Shown here: piece after piece, positions 44,987 to 54,580 of the stretch
Position numbering within the stretch: position 1 is the stretch's first letter
How the letters are laid out: each line of letters opens with the position of its first letter
Source: Rhizobium sp. WYJ-E13
GTDB lineage: Bacteria; Pseudomonadota; Alphaproteobacteria; Rhizobiales; Rhizobiaceae
Direction of reading: 5' to 3'
Length of the DNA stretch: 64,000 nt
NCBI RefSeq assembly: GCF_018987265.1
Contig: NZ_CP076853.1
Coordinates: 4,270,501 to 4,334,500 of the forward strand
Notes under the pieces: model-generated
Told to the model about the DNA's origin: nothing
What the model saw: the letters and a program-made list of their open reading frames with translations, nothing else
Databases searched by the model: none
Translations under genes and position numbers: made by a program

Positions 44987-45012
44987 GGTGATTAGTGAAC
45001 GGTGATTAGTGA
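44987..45012. repeat. Tandem 12-mer GGTGATTAGTGA
   Basis: Two perfect copies with a 14-base period (44987-44998 and 45001-45012), followed by GTAGCGGCTCACAATCGGTGATTGG. The partial reverse complement CTACTCAC occurs near 45090. The gap is 126 bases between convergent genes. This resembles the short dispersed GTGATTAGTGA-type repeats of rhizobial intergenic DNA. Confidence 0.5.
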
Positions 45013-45107
45013 GTAGCGGCTCACAATCGGTGATTGGCCGGCCAAAGTGATTTGCGGCAGGCACTGAAGGCAGCCTCATTCATACTCACTACTCACGAAT
45101 TCCCATC

Positions 45108-46070
45108 TCAGCTTCCCAACCCTTCAAACAACGCCGTCGAAAGATACCGCTCGGCAAAGGATGGGATGATGACGACGATGTTCTTGCCGGCATTTTCTGG
45201 ACGGCGACCGACCTCGATTGCGGCCGTGAGCGCCGCACCTGAGGAAATACCGACGGGCACGCCTTCGAGCCTGGCGACGAGCCGCGCCAGCTGGAAGGCC
45301 TCGTCATTGCTGACCGTCACGACCTCGTCGTAGATGCTGGTATCGAGGATCTTCGGCGCGAAGCCGGCGCCGATACCCTGGATCTTGTGCGGGCCGGGCG
45401 TACCGCCTGACAGTACCGGTGAATCGCTGGGCTCGACCGCGACGACCCGGATATCCGGCTTGTGGCTCTTCAGCACTTGGCCGACGCCGGTGATCGTGCC
45501 GCCGGTGCCGATGCCGGCAACGAAGATATCGACCGTGCCATCGGTGTCGTTCCAGATTTCCTCGGCTGTCGTCTTACGGTGGATTTCCGGGTTGGCCGGG
45601 TTCTCGAACTGCTGCGGGATGACGGCATCGGGCAGCGAAGCGGCGAGTTCTTCGGCCTTGGCGATCGCCCCCTTCATGCCCTTCGGCCCCTCTGTCAGCA
45701 CCAGCTCGGCACCGAGCAGCGCCAGCATCTTGCGGCGCTCGACAGACATCGTCTCCGGCATGGTGAGGATCAGCCGGTAGCCCTTGGCAGCCGCAGCGAA
45801 GGCAAGCGCGATGCCGGTATTGCCCGACGTCGGCTCGATCAGCACGGTCTTGCCGGGCGAGATCTTGCCCTGCGTTTCCAGGCTCTCGATCATGGCGACA
45901 CCGATGCGGTCCTTCACCGATGCGATCGGATTGAAGAATTCCAGCTTGGCGAGGATATTGGCAACCACGCCCTTTTCCTTGGCGAGCTTGTCGAGGCGAA
46001 CGAGCGGTGTGTCGCCGATTGTATCGGTGATGGAGGAATAGATGCGGCCGCGGCCCGGTTTGTGCGACAT
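45108..46070 (-). CDS. cysK: Cysteine synthase A (O-acetylserine sulfhydrylase)
   Basis: A 320-residue PLP enzyme making cysteine from O-acetylserine and sulphide. The PLP-Lys lies in [16 protein letters not shown] near residue 47-62, and the phosphate loop is [14 protein letters not shown] near 74-87, with [11 protein letters not shown] near 182-192. Start ATG at 46070 has GGGAGAG 6 bases upstream. No cysE or regulator nearby. The preceding frame from 46151 is not supported. Confidence 0.95.
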   Translation of the reverse strand: MSHKPGRGRIYSSITDTIGDTPLVRLDKLAKEKGVVANILAKLEFFNPIASVKDRIGVAMIESLETQGKISPGKTVLIEPTSGNTGIALAFAAAAKGYRLILTMPETMSVERRKMLALLGAELVLTEGPKGMKGAIAKAEELAASLPDAVIPQQFENPANPEIHRKTTAEEIWNDTDGTVDIFVAGIGTGGTITGVGQVLKSHKPDIRVVAVEPSDSPVLSGGTPGPHKIQGIGAGFAPKILDTSIYDEVVTVSNDEAFQLARLVARLEGVPVGISSGAALTAAIEVGRRPENAGKNIVVIIPSFAERYLSTALFEGLGS

Positions 46071-46213
46071 GGGTGCTCTCCCTTTGAAATCCATTCTGAA
46101 ATCTGCGGAGAGAATAGGGTCAAAGTGGCGATGAGACCAGAGTGGCTTCATCCGCTGCTCGCTTGAGCCGGAGAAAAAATCCTTTGAAAACCATCCGTTG
46201 CCGAATGTTTATT

Positions 46214-46831
46214 TCAGGCTGCACGAGTGGCGATGAAGGCTGCCGTACCTGCCAGGATGCTGGCGGCGACGCGGTTCAGCGCCTGCAGTGCGCGTGGCCG
46301 CTTCAGCATCGTGCGGGCTCGTGATGCCAGCATCATGTAGGGAATGAGCACGATCATCAGAACCACGAAAGTGACGGCAAGCAGAATCAGATAGTCGCGC
46401 ATGCCTATGCTGCCGAGATCGATCAGCGTCGGCACCAGCGCCACGTAGAACAGCATGGTCTTCGGATTGCCGAGCGTCACCAGCAGGCCGGACAGGAACG
46501 ACATGCCGGCACTGCTGGATTTCTTCGCGGCGATATCCTGCGGCAGCAAGCCGGCGGTCCAAAGCTTCCAGGCGATGTACCCGAGATAGAGCGCGCCGGC
46601 GATCTTGATGACGAGGAAGATTTCGGTGAAGGCCTGCGCCACGAAGGCAAGGCCGAGGATGACAGCGGTGAGATAGGTCATGTCACCGAGCACGAGGCCG
46701 AGTCCCATGAAGAAGGTCTCGCGGAAGGTCGAGCCGAGTGCACGCGCCACGATCGCCGTGATCCCCGGGCCGGGAATGGCGGCGGCGATGAACAGGGCTC
46801 CGGCATAGGCGATCAGGACGGTAAGGCTCAT
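46214..46831 (-). CDS. LysE/RhtB family exporter
   Basis: A 205-residue protein with six hydrophobic segments and the family N-terminus IAAAIPGPGITAIVARALG near residues 14-32 and the mid-motif LLVTLGNPKTMLFYVALVP near 120. LysE-type carriers export amino acids. Two starts are possible: a GTG at 46843 and the ATG at 46831; I favour the ATG, which has GGATACGAAG before it. It precedes, divergently, the dps gene by about 230 bases. Confidence 0.88.
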   Translation of the reverse strand: MSLTVLIAYAGALFIAAAIPGPGITAIVARALGSTFRETFFMGLGLVLGDMTYLTAVILGLAFVAQAFTEIFLVIKIAGALYLGYIAWKLWTAGLLPQDIAAKKSSSAGMSFLSGLLVTLGNPKTMLFYVALVPTLIDLGSIGMRDYLILLAVTFVVLMIVLIPYMMLASRARTMLKRPRALQALNRVAASILAGTAAFIATRAA

Positions 46832-46947
46832 CTTCGTATCCACTGGCTTGCGCTGCCTCTCTATAGGCGCGTGGGACAGGCTCCATCAATCGCCTGGCGC
46901 TGATCTGTCCATAACCATAAAGAATAGGTCGGCTGAACCATGATCTA

Positions 46948-46976
46948 CTTGGAAACCGATCCGGCCTTGCTATTTT
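46948..46976 (+). promoter_or_regulatory. Candidate promoter of dps
   Basis: CTTGGA (46948-46953), a 17-base spacer, then TATTTT (46971-46976), about 88 bases upstream of the dps ATG. It fits the rhizobial CTTGAC-N17-CTATAT consensus only partly. It would give a leader of roughly 80 bases. Confidence 0.35.
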
Positions 46977-47063
46977 CCCCTTGCAAGCGGCCGCAGACAC
47001 GGCCCGCCGCGGCTTCCTTCAGGCCGTCGGAGCAGAAGGTTTTCATCACCAAGGAGAGAATAC

Positions 47064-47582
47064 ATGTCGCCTACCTCAGCCGAAGCCCGCAGACGTTTGC
47101 CGCTCAAGACCCCTTCCGACCTGCCGACCAACGCGATTACCGATATCTCGGCTGCGCTGACCGCGCTGCTCGCCGATGTATTTACGCTTTATGTGAAGAC
47201 CAAGAACTTCCACTGGCACATGTCCGGTCCGCATTTCCGCGATTATCATCTGCTGCTCGACGAGCAGGCAGAACAGATTTTCGACATGACGGATGAGGTT
47301 GCCGAACGCGCCCGCAAGATCGGCGGCACGACGCTGCGTTCGATCGGCCAAATCGCCCGCCAGCAGCGTATCCCGGACAATGATGCGGACTATGTCACTC
47401 CTGAGGACATGCTCTCGGAGCTGCGTGAAGACAACCTTCACCTCGTCTCCATCCTGCGTCAAGTGCATGAAGTCTGCGACGAACATAATGACGTTGCGAC
47501 CGCCAGTCTGATCGAGAACTGGATCGACCAAAGCGAACGCCGCACCTGGTTCCTGTTCGAAACGACGCGCCAATCAAAGTAA
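47064..47582 (+). CDS. dps: Dps-family DNA-binding ferritin
   Basis: A 172-residue four-helix-bundle protein of usual Dps length. It has the ferroxidase pattern in KNFHWHMSGPHFRDYHLLLDEQ near residues 47-68 (His at interface, Asp/Glu as iron ligands), followed by DEVAERARKIGG near 77-88. The Lys/Arg-containing N-terminal tail, EARRRLPLK, could bind DNA. It mineralises iron with peroxide and protects DNA under starvation. The start follows AAGGAGAG exactly. Confidence 0.94.
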   Translation: MSPTSAEARRRLPLKTPSDLPTNAITDISAALTALLADVFTLYVKTKNFHWHMSGPHFRDYHLLLDEQAEQIFDMTDEVAERARKIGGTTLRSIGQIARQQRIPDNDADYVTPEDMLSELREDNLHLVSILRQVHEVCDEHNDVATASLIENWIDQSERRTWFLFETTRQSK

Positions 47583-47603
47583 CGAGTAGGGCGAAGTAAC
47601 AGC

Positions 47604-48512
47604 CTAGCTTCTTGTCGCCGGCAGGCGAACGAGCCTGCCCGGCGACCAGCCGAGATTCATACCGGCGGCGGCAAACAGAATGACCGCCGCCCCGGCGATC
47701 TGCATCGGCTGCAATGCATGGCCGAAGGCGAAGCGGTCGACCAGGATGGCGGCGACCGGATAGATGAAGGACAGAGCGCCTGTCAGATGCGTCGGCAGCT
47801 TCTGGATTGCGCCATAGAGCAGCACATACATGAGACCGGTGTGGATGACGCCGACGGTGATCAGGATCAGCCATGCTCCCATATCGACGGGCAGGTTCGT
47901 AAAATCGGTCATCGGCGCCAGCATGACGATGCCGGTCGAAACCTGGATCAGTGCGATCAGATGCGGCGGTGTACCTCGCAGCCATTTGGCGGCAAGTGCG
48001 GCCAGCGCATAGAAGAAAGCAGCACCCAGCGCCATTAGGATACCGAAACCATAGCTGCCGGAGACGGCATCGGCTTGCGGCTTCGCCTCGACGATAACAG
48101 CCATGCCGGCGAAGGAAAGACCGAGCCAGAAGAGCTTGGTGCCCGTGATTTTCTCGCCAAGAAAGAGCGCGCCGAGTGCAAGCAGCATGAAGGGCTGGGT
48201 GTTGTAGACCGTCGTCGCGATCGAGATCGAGGCGTGCGAATAGGAGGCGAACAGCAGCAGCCAGTTGGAAACGATGGCGATGCCGCCGAAGAGGGCGATG
48301 CCGAGCGAACGCAGGCTGATGACGCCGGGCCTCAGCAAGCCAAGGGCGGTGCAGATGACAAGGAGGGTCAGGGCGCCGAAAAAGCAGCGCCAGAAGACGA
48401 CGCCGCTGACGGGTTGGCCGGACATGACGACGAACCATCCGATCGTTCCCGAGATCAGCATCGCTGCCGTCATCTCCGCTGTGCCTCTTCTGATATCGCC
48501 TTGCATCGCCAT
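47604..48512 (-). CDS. EamA/DMT family transporter
   Basis: A 302-residue, ten-segment DMT protein. The N-terminal repeat starts TAAMLISGTIGWFVVMSGQPVSG; the second repeat begins near residue 152 with GFGILMALGAAFFYALAALAAKW. Divergent from the Lrp-type regulator at 48614 across 101 bases, an arrangement typical of amino-acid exporters under Lrp control, so an amino acid or related compound is a reasonable guess for its substrate. Confidence 0.9.
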   Translation of the reverse strand: MAMQGDIRRGTAEMTAAMLISGTIGWFVVMSGQPVSGVVFWRCFFGALTLLVICTALGLLRPGVISLRSLGIALFGGIAIVSNWLLLFASYSHASISIATTVYNTQPFMLLALGALFLGEKITGTKLFWLGLSFAGMAVIVEAKPQADAVSGSYGFGILMALGAAFFYALAALAAKWLRGTPPHLIALIQVSTGIVMLAPMTDFTNLPVDMGAWLILITVGVIHTGLMYVLLYGAIQKLPTHLTGALSFIYPVAAILVDRFAFGHALQPMQIAGAAVILFAAAGMNLGWSPGRLVRLPATRS

Positions 48513-48613
48513 CTCCGTTCGTTAGCGGAAATTGTATTGCGGCATCGCAGCATTTTCTATAAGATAAGAAAGGGAAAGGCTGGATAAACCTAATCTTGTT
48601 AGGAGTTTTTGCC

Positions 48614-49081
48614 ATGTTGGCTAACGAGATGCAGGCAGTCGACGATATTGACCGCGCAATGATAGAGGCGCTGGCAGGAAATTCGCGTATTTCTCTAAAA
48701 GAGCTCGCTCAGGCTGTAGGCCTTTCTTCGCCGAGCGCAGCGGAGCGCCTGCGGCGGCTCGAGGAACGTGGGGTCGTGACGCTTTTCACCATCCATCTCG
48801 ATCCGGCGGCGATTGGCTATCCCCTTCAAGCCATTGTGCGAGTGCGCCCCCTGCCCGGCCAGCTCCACATCGTCGAGCGCATCATCCAGGACACGCCCGA
48901 ATTCATTGAATGCGACAAGGTCACGGGAGACGATTGTTTCATTGCCCGCCTCGTCGTCCGCTCTATGGGGGAGCTCGACAGCATTCTCGACAAGGTGGCC
49001 GAGCGGGCGGAAACCAATACGTCGATGATCAAGTCCTCGCCGGTCAAGCGCCGGCTTCCCCCGCTGATACGGAAAAAATAG
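48614..49081 (+). CDS. Lrp/AsnC family transcriptional regulator
   Basis: A 155-residue regulator: an AsnC-type winged helix-turn-helix (DDIDRAMIEALAGNSRISLKE, then VGLSSPSAAERLRRLEE near residues 36-52) and a RAM ligand-binding domain (LQAIVRVRPLP near 75 and CDKVTGDDCFIARLVV near 103). The ATG at 48614 lies 8 bases after TAGGAG. Likely regulates the divergent EamA exporter. Confidence 0.93.
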   Translation: MLANEMQAVDDIDRAMIEALAGNSRISLKELAQAVGLSSPSAAERLRRLEERGVVTLFTIHLDPAAIGYPLQAIVRVRPLPGQLHIVERIIQDTPEFIECDKVTGDDCFIARLVVRSMGELDSILDKVAERAETNTSMIKSSPVKRRLPPLIRKK

Positions 49082-49083
49082 CC

Positions 49084-49977
49084 TCAGAAATCCGCCATTG
49101 GCGAGAGCATTGCGGGGTGATCGAGGCTCACCTCTTCCATCCCGCGCAGCATCAGCCGCGTTCCACCTTCGTAAGGCAATGCCTTGCCGGACCAGCCGAG
49201 CCTGTCCGGACGAAAGAGCGTTTCGACTGTCGTTGCCTCTACGCCGAGACCGGCAAGGATTGCGGCAAGCGGAGGAATTTCAGTCGCAATCACATCGAGA
49301 AGAACGAAGTGACCGGCTGCGGGCATCTTCCAGGCGATGACGGCCTTGCTCTCTTCCAGATAGCTGAGGCGGACATCGGGATCGAACTGCGTGTTGATGA
49401 GGAACATCGCCGGGCTGCTGGCGACGGCGAGCGTCTCCGAAATCGGCTTGCGGTTCGCCAGCAAGTCCTGAAGCAGAGCAAGATCACCGGCATCGCGCGG
49501 CTGCAGCGATCGCGATGCTGCGGAGCCTGCAGGGGCGGGTGCAGGGCCGGCATATTTATGAAGAGGCAGCGAACGGAAACCGTAGGGCTCGTAGAGATCA
49601 GGCTTGTCCGTATAGAGGATGACCGCTTCGAAGCCCTGCGCCTCGCACCAGCCCAGAGCCTTGTGCGTCACATCGCGGTACAGGCCGCGGCCACGCCACG
49701 GCGGACGGACCGCGCCAGATTGAAGTCCGGCCGCGTTGACCAACCTGCCATTGAGGACGAAAGGCATGGCGAAAGCCGAGAGATTGGCGGCAAGCACGCC
49801 TCCCTCGGTAAACCAGCCGAAGGGCATGCTGGTCGGATCCGCGCCGCCGAGTTCGCGCAGCGGATCGATATCGATGCCGAATGTATCGTCGAGGAGGGAG
49901 ACGAGAGCGGCCCAGCCCGCCGGATCGCTGAAATAGTCCTGTCGGAATCTGAGGCCGGTCGTCTCAGTGGCGCTCAT
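49084..49977 (-). CDS. GNAT family acetyltransferase, two-domain type
   Basis: A 297-residue protein. The N-terminal GNAT domain has the acetyl-CoA motif [22 protein letters not shown] near residues 76-97 and [19 protein letters not shown] near 112-130. The C-terminal half is an Eis-like or substrate-binding extension without recognised motifs. The ATG at 49977 overlaps the dut stop by 4 bases (ATGA), so dut and this gene are translationally coupled. Longer frames to 50226 are antisense-like noise within dut. Confidence 0.82.
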   Translation of the reverse strand: MSATETTGLRFRQDYFSDPAGWAALVSLLDDTFGIDIDPLRELGGADPTSMPFGWFTEGGVLAANLSAFAMPFVLNGRLVNAAGLQSGAVRPPWRGRGLYRDVTHKALGWCEAQGFEAVILYTDKPDLYEPYGFRSLPLHKYAGPAPAPAGSAASRSLQPRDAGDLALLQDLLANRKPISETLAVASSPAMFLINTQFDPDVRLSYLEESKAVIAWKMPAAGHFVLLDVIATEIPPLAAILAGLGVEATTVETLFRPDRLGWSGKALPYEGGTRLMLRGMEEVSLDHPAMLSPMADF

Positions 49978-50444
49978 ACGCCTGTCGAGCCGAAGCCGCC
50001 GGCGCCGCGCGCGGTTTCGGTCGCCTCGGAGACTTCGGCGATGCGAGCCTGGATGAACGGCGCAATTACCATCTGCGCGATGCGCATGCCGCGCGTGATG
50101 GTGAAATCCTCCTCGCCATGATTGACGAGAATGACCTTCACTTCGCCGCGATAATCGCTGTCGACCGTGCCGGGTGCATTGAGGCAGGTGACGCCGTTCT
50201 TGGCCGCGAGGCCGGAACGCGGGCAAACCTGGCCCTCGAAACCTTCAGGGATTTCGAAGACGAAGCCGGTCGGAACGAGCGCGCGTTTGCCGGGCGCCAG
50301 CACCAGCGGCTTGTCCTCGTCGATGGCCGCGCGCAGGTCCATGCCGGCTGCACCGCGCGTTTCATAGGCGGGCAGATCGAGGCCCTGGCCGTTCGGCAAA
50401 CGGATCAGATTGAGGGTTGGGCGAGTATCGGTGTGAAGGATCAT
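49974..50444 (-). CDS. dut: dUTP diphosphatase
   Basis: A 156-residue trimeric dUTPase with its five motifs: AGMDLRAA near residue 34, [10 protein letters not shown] near 76, [13 protein letters not shown] near 93, GMRIAQMVI near 120, and the Gly-rich [11 protein letters not shown] at the C-terminus. It removes dUTP and supplies dUMP. Coupled to the GNAT gene downstream. Confidence 0.97.
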   Translation of the reverse strand: MILHTDTRPTLNLIRLPNGQGLDLPAYETRGAAGMDLRAAIDEDKPLVLAPGKRALVPTGFVFEIPEGFEGQVCPRSGLAAKNGVTCLNAPGTVDSDYRGEVKVILVNHGEEDFTITRGMRIAQMVIAPFIQARIAEVSEATETARGAGGFGSTGV

Positions 50445-50534
50445 GCGGCATTACTTCGCGCCTCGTGTCGCAAGGTCAATTGCAATGGCGCGCTTTAATC
50501 GCTAGATACGCGGCAATTCCACAGGATTCACACT

Positions 50535-52118
50535 ATGGCCGAAAGTCTCGCCGAGGCGGTCTCCCGCCGCCGCACATTCGCTATTATCGCTCACCCGGAC
50601 GCGGGCAAGACGACGCTCACCGAAAAGTTGCTGCTGTTCGGCGGCGCCATCCAGCTTGCTGGTGAAGTGAAGGCGAAGAAGGACCGCATGCAGACCCGCT
50701 CGGACTGGATGAAGATCGAGCGCGAGCGCGGAATCTCGGTCGTCACCTCGGTCATGACCTTCGAATATGAAGGTAATGTCTTCAATATTCTCGATACGCC
50801 CGGTCACGAAGACTTCGCCGACGATACCTACCGCACGCTGACGGCGGTCGACGCCGCCGTCATGGTCATCGACGCCGCCAAGGGTATCGAGCCGCGCACG
50901 TTGAAGCTCTTCGAAGTCTGCCGCATGCGCGACATTCCGATCATCACCTTCATCAACAAGATGGACCGCGAAAGCCGGGATCCCTTCGAGATCCTGGATG
51001 AGGTCGAGGAAAAGCTGGCGCTGGACACGGCCCCGGTCACCTGGCCGATCGGCCGCTCCAAGACCTTCTGCGGCTCCTATCATCTCAAGGAAAACACGGT
51101 GCGCGGCTCCGATACGGAAGTCGAGGTCACCGCCGTCAACGGTCCGCAGAGTGTCGCCGGCCGGCTGCCGGAAAACGAGCGCGATGCCTTCATCGAAGAG
51201 GTCGAGCTGGCGATCGAAGCCTGCCGTCCCTTCGACCGGAAAGCCTTCCTCGAAGGCCATATGACGCCGGTCTTCTTCGGTTCGGCGCTGCGCAATTTCG
51301 GTGTGCGCGACCTTATTAACGCGCTCGGCGAGTTCGCGCCGCCACCGCGCGACCAGACGGCCGATATCCGCACCGTGCATGCCGCCGAAGACAAGATGAC
51401 GGCCTTCGTCTTCAAGATCCAGGCGAACATGGACCCCAATCATCGCGACCGTATCGCCTTTGCCCGCATCTGCTCCGGCAAGCTGGAGCGCGGCATGAAG
51501 GCGCGCCTTGCGCGCACCGGCAAGCAGCTTGGTCTCACCGCGCCGCAATTCTTCTTCGCCTCGCAGCGCCAGCTCGCCGATACGGCTTTTGCCGGTGACG
51601 TGGTCGGCATTCCGAACCACGGCACGCTGCGTATCGGCGATACGCTGACGGAAGGCGAAAGCCTGGTTTTCCAGGGCGTGCCGAACTTCTCGCCGGAAAT
51701 CCTGCGCCGCGTGCGTCTGGAAGATGCCATGAAGGCCAAGAAGCTGAAGGAAGCCCTGCAGCAGATGGCTGAAGAAGGCGTGGTCCAGCTCTTCCAGCCA
51801 GAGGATGGGTCGCCCGCCATCGTCGGCGTCGTCGGCGCGCTGCAACTCGACGTGCTGAAGGAACGCCTGATGGCCGAATACGGCCTGCCGGTCTCCTTCG
51901 AAATGTCGCGCTTCTCCGTCTGCCGATGGATTTCGTCCGACCAGGCTGCCGAACTCGACAAATTCCTGACCGTCAAGCGCGGTGATATCGCCCGCGATCT
52001 GGATGGCGACCCGGTCTTTCTGGCGCAGGATGGTTTCTCGCTGCGCTACGAGGCGGAGCGCTATCCGGCGATCAAGATGGTGGCGATCAAGGAATATCAC
52101 GCGGCCAAGGCCGCCTGA
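50535..52118 (+). CDS. prfC: Peptide chain release factor 3
   Basis: A 527-residue translational GTPase: AHPDAGKTTLTEKLLLFG (G1) near residue 19, ERGISVVTSVM (G2) near 65, LDTPGHEDFADDTYRTL (G3) near 87, and FINKMDRES (G4) near 141. It recycles RF1/RF2 from the ribosome. The final 22 bases overlap the end of a remnant LysR frame on the other strand. Confidence 0.97.
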   Translation: MAESLAEAVSRRRTFAIIAHPDAGKTTLTEKLLLFGGAIQLAGEVKAKKDRMQTRSDWMKIERERGISVVTSVMTFEYEGNVFNILDTPGHEDFADDTYRTLTAVDAAVMVIDAAKGIEPRTLKLFEVCRMRDIPIITFINKMDRESRDPFEILDEVEEKLALDTAPVTWPIGRSKTFCGSYHLKENTVRGSDTEVEVTAVNGPQSVAGRLPENERDAFIEEVELAIEACRPFDRKAFLEGHMTPVFFGSALRNFGVRDLINALGEFAPPPRDQTADIRTVHAAEDKMTAFVFKIQANMDPNHRDRIAFARICSGKLERGMKARLARTGKQLGLTAPQFFFASQRQLADTAFAGDVVGIPNHGTLRIGDTLTEGESLVFQGVPNFSPEILRRVRLEDAMKAKKLKEALQQMAEEGVVQLFQPEDGSPAIVGVVGALQLDVLKERLMAEYGLPVSFEMSRFSVCRWISSDQAAELDKFLTVKRGDIARDLDGDPVFLAQDGFSLRYEAERYPAIKMVAIKEYHAAKAA

Positions 52119-52312
52119 TCACCCGCCAGCCGTTCGGCGAGGAACTCGACGAACGCCCGCACGGACGGTAATTGTCCGCGCCGATGCGGCATGAGGATCG
52201 TCGTGCTGATGCTGCCCGCCGTCCAGCCGGGCAGAAGGCGCACCAGCCGGCCATCACCCAGCGCGTCGTGGCAGACGGAGGTAGGCGGAATGGTAATGCC
52301 CTGCTGGCGCCG
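52097..52312 (-). pseudogene. C-terminal stub of a LysR family regulator
   Basis: The minus frame reads QGITIPPTSVCHDALGDG then RLVRLLPGWTAGS and RAFVEFLAERLAG before stopping at 52097. This is the closing part of a LysR effector domain. There is no start codon, helix-turn-helix or upstream half; the frame breaks off where the otsA stop codon sits (52313). A deletion or rearrangement has joined otsA to the last quarter of a former regulator gene. The stub has no ribosome site of its own and probably makes no protein. Confidence 0.7.
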
Positions 52313-53695
52313 TCAAACTGGTGAGGCAGCCAGATCACCGAGGAAATCGTCGCACCAGCGCGAGACATCGTGCCTCAGAAGGTGGTCCATCATCCGCCGC
52401 CAGCGGTCGCGGCGCTCATCGAGCGGCATATTGAGCCCGCGCGCTAGAGCATTGGACGTGCCGACAATGTCGTAGGGATTGACGAGCAGGGCGCCGTTCA
52501 GTTCGCGCGCCGCGCCGGCAAAGCGGGAAAGAACCAGCACGCCCGGATCGTCGGGGTTTTGTGCGGCAACATATTCCTTGGCGACGAGGTTCATGCCGTC
52601 GCGCAGCGGCGTAACGAGGCCGACCTTGGCGAGCCGGTAGAGGCCGGCGAGCACCGGTCGGCTGACGGAGCGGTTGATATAGCGGATCGGCACCCAGTCG
52701 ACCGTGCCGAGCGCGCCGTTGACGCGGCCGGCCTGTTCGGCGACCATCCGCTGCATCGCTTCATATTCCGGCACTTCCGAGCGGGATTTCGGGGTTATCT
52801 GCAGATAGGTCACCTTGCGCTGGTGCGCCGGATTGTTGGTGACGAAATGCTCGAACGCATCGATGCGCTGGGTGATGCCTTTTGAATAATCCAGCCGGTC
52901 CACGCCGATGATCAGGCTGCGATCCTCGATGCTATGGCGGGCCTTCAAGACCATGCTATGGCTGTCGGCTCTCTTTGCAAATTCAGCGAAGGCGGCAGTC
53001 TCGATGCCGATCGGATAGGCCCCGCCGCGGAACAGGCGCTCGCCGGCGGTAAAACGCCCTTCGCCGATCATGTCGCCCATCCCCTCGCGGCGCAGGCAGC
53101 CTGCGAAGTTTTCCAGATCGTGATCGGTCTGGAAGCCAACGACGTCATAGGCAGCAAGCCCTCTCATGATTTCCTCGTGAACGGGCATGGCAAAGAGCAC
53201 GTCTGCCGGCGGCCAGGGAATGTGCAGAAAAAAACCGATCCTGTTCCTCAGCCCCATCTGCCGAAGCTCGGCGGCGAGTGGAATGAGATGATAATCGTGG
53301 ACCCAGATGACGTCGTCCGGCTCGATCAACGGCGCTAGCCGATGAGCGAAGAAGCGGTTGACGCGGAAATAGCCGGCCATCTCCGTGCGCCCGTATTCCG
53401 CAAGGTCCAGCCGGTAATGACAGATCGGCCAGAGCATGCGGTTGGCGAAGCCGAAGTAATATTCGTCGACATCCTTGGATGTCAGGTCGGTGAGCGCATA
53501 AGTGATGTTGCCGCGTTCCTCGATTGAAAGCGGACCGGGTTCACTCTCGTCGCTGATCTTTCCCGACCAGCCCATCCAGATGCCGCCGCGTTTCTCAAGT
53601 GCGGCTTCCAGCGCAACGGCAAGCCCACCAGCGGACGCGGCCCCTTTTTTCTCCGGAACAGGGACGCGGTTGGAGACGACGACAAGGCGGCTCAT
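52313..53695 (-). CDS. otsA: Trehalose-6-phosphate synthase
   Basis: A 460-residue GT20 glucosyltransferase. Motifs: [22 protein letters not shown] near residues 7-28, [16 protein letters not shown] near 129-144, [16 protein letters not shown] near 259-274 and the C-terminal [13 protein letters not shown] near 358-370. Makes trehalose 6-phosphate from UDP-glucose and glucose 6-phosphate. Its 3' end lies at the scar with the LysR stub. The closing residues LAASPV may include junction sequence. Confidence 0.95.
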   Translation of the reverse strand: MSRLVVVSNRVPVPEKKGAASAGGLAVALEAALEKRGGIWMGWSGKISDESEPGPLSIEERGNITYALTDLTSKDVDEYYFGFANRMLWPICHYRLDLAEYGRTEMAGYFRVNRFFAHRLAPLIEPDDVIWVHDYHLIPLAAELRQMGLRNRIGFFLHIPWPPADVLFAMPVHEEIMRGLAAYDVVGFQTDHDLENFAGCLRREGMGDMIGEGRFTAGERLFRGGAYPIGIETAAFAEFAKRADSHSMVLKARHSIEDRSLIIGVDRLDYSKGITQRIDAFEHFVTNNPAHQRKVTYLQITPKSRSEVPEYEAMQRMVAEQAGRVNGALGTVDWVPIRYINRSVSRPVLAGLYRLAKVGLVTPLRDGMNLVAKEYVAAQNPDDPGVLVLSRFAGAARELNGALLVNPYDIVGTSNALARGLNMPLDERRDRWRRMMDHLLRHDVSRWCDDFLGDLAASPV

Positions 53696-53731
53696 GACAA
53701 ATTCCTTTCATTAGAAATAACTGCAATTCAG

Positions 53732-54532
53732 TCAGCTGGCAAAATGCGCGATGATTTTACGGACCGCTTCCGCGGAAGGCAGGGTGCCGCGCGCGGCAGT
53801 CCCTGCAGATGGTGGCCCGACGCGGACGGAATATCCGCCGAGCTGGTTCGCCACGCCGAACATCGCCTCGTCTGTCAGGTCATCGCCGATGGCGATCGGA
53901 TGACGGCCATTGAATGGCGGAGTTGCGAGAAAGCTCTCCAATGCATCGCCCTTGTTGGCTCTGGCCGGACGGATTTCGAGAACCATCTTGCCGCGCTGCA
54001 GCGTCCAGTCCGGTCCCGCGCGGTTCATGAAACGCTGCATCACCTCCGCAAGTTCCGCCTGCCGCGCCGGCGCAAGGCGGAAATGGGCGGCGACGGCCGC
54101 GCCCTTGTCCTCGATGAGAATGCCGGTCCAGCCTGCCGTCTCCGCCCTCAGTTCGATCTTCAGCCTCTCGAATTCGGCTGTCGGCTCCACCTTGAAGATG
54201 CTGCCGTCAGGGCCGCGGCGCTCGGCGCCATGCAGGCCGGCGATGGGAAACTGGAAGGGGGCGAAGAGGCGGTCGGCATAGGAGAGGCCTCTGCCCGTCA
54301 CCAGCGCCAGTGCGCCGCCGAGCTTCTGCGACAGCGCGTCGAGCTGCGCCGGAAGCAATGGCGGCACGAATATCTCATCGGGCGTCGGCGCGAGATCGAG
54401 GAGCGTGCCGTCGATATCGAGAAAGAGGGCACCGTCTTGGAGATATGAAGAGAGCGTGGAGAGGGTTTCATCCTGCTGGGAAGCGCCGCCGCCGGATGGC
54501 GGAGCTTCTGATAGCTGATTGCGGTTTGCCAT
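53732..54532 (-). CDS. otsB: Trehalose-6-phosphate phosphatase
   Basis: A 266-residue HAD phosphatase. DxDxT motif in LFLDIDGTLLDLAPTPDEI near residues 37-55; ALVTGRGLSY near 76; KMVLEIRPARANKGDALESFL near 182-202; GDDLTDEAMFGV near 216-227. Removes phosphate from trehalose 6-phosphate. It lies upstream of otsA on the same strand with 36 bases between, so the two form an operon giving trehalose, a rhizobial osmoprotectant. Confidence 0.95.
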   Translation of the reverse strand: MANRNQLSEAPPSGGGASQQDETLSTLSSYLQDGALFLDIDGTLLDLAPTPDEIFVPPLLPAQLDALSQKLGGALALVTGRGLSYADRLFAPFQFPIAGLHGAERRGPDGSIFKVEPTAEFERLKIELRAETAGWTGILIEDKGAAVAAHFRLAPARQAELAEVMQRFMNRAGPDWTLQRGKMVLEIRPARANKGDALESFLATPPFNGRHPIAIGDDLTDEAMFGVANQLGGYSVRVGPPSAGTAARGTLPSAEAVRKIIAHFAS

Positions 54533-54580
54533 GTCCGGGAAACTAGGTCAGCCCGGCCCTCCGGCAACCCTCAACCACCT

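Noticed and set aside
50502..52100. 532-codon minus-strand frame opposite prfC
   Set aside because: Mirror of prfC codons (Asp/His/Glu/Arg rich); no start site or domain.
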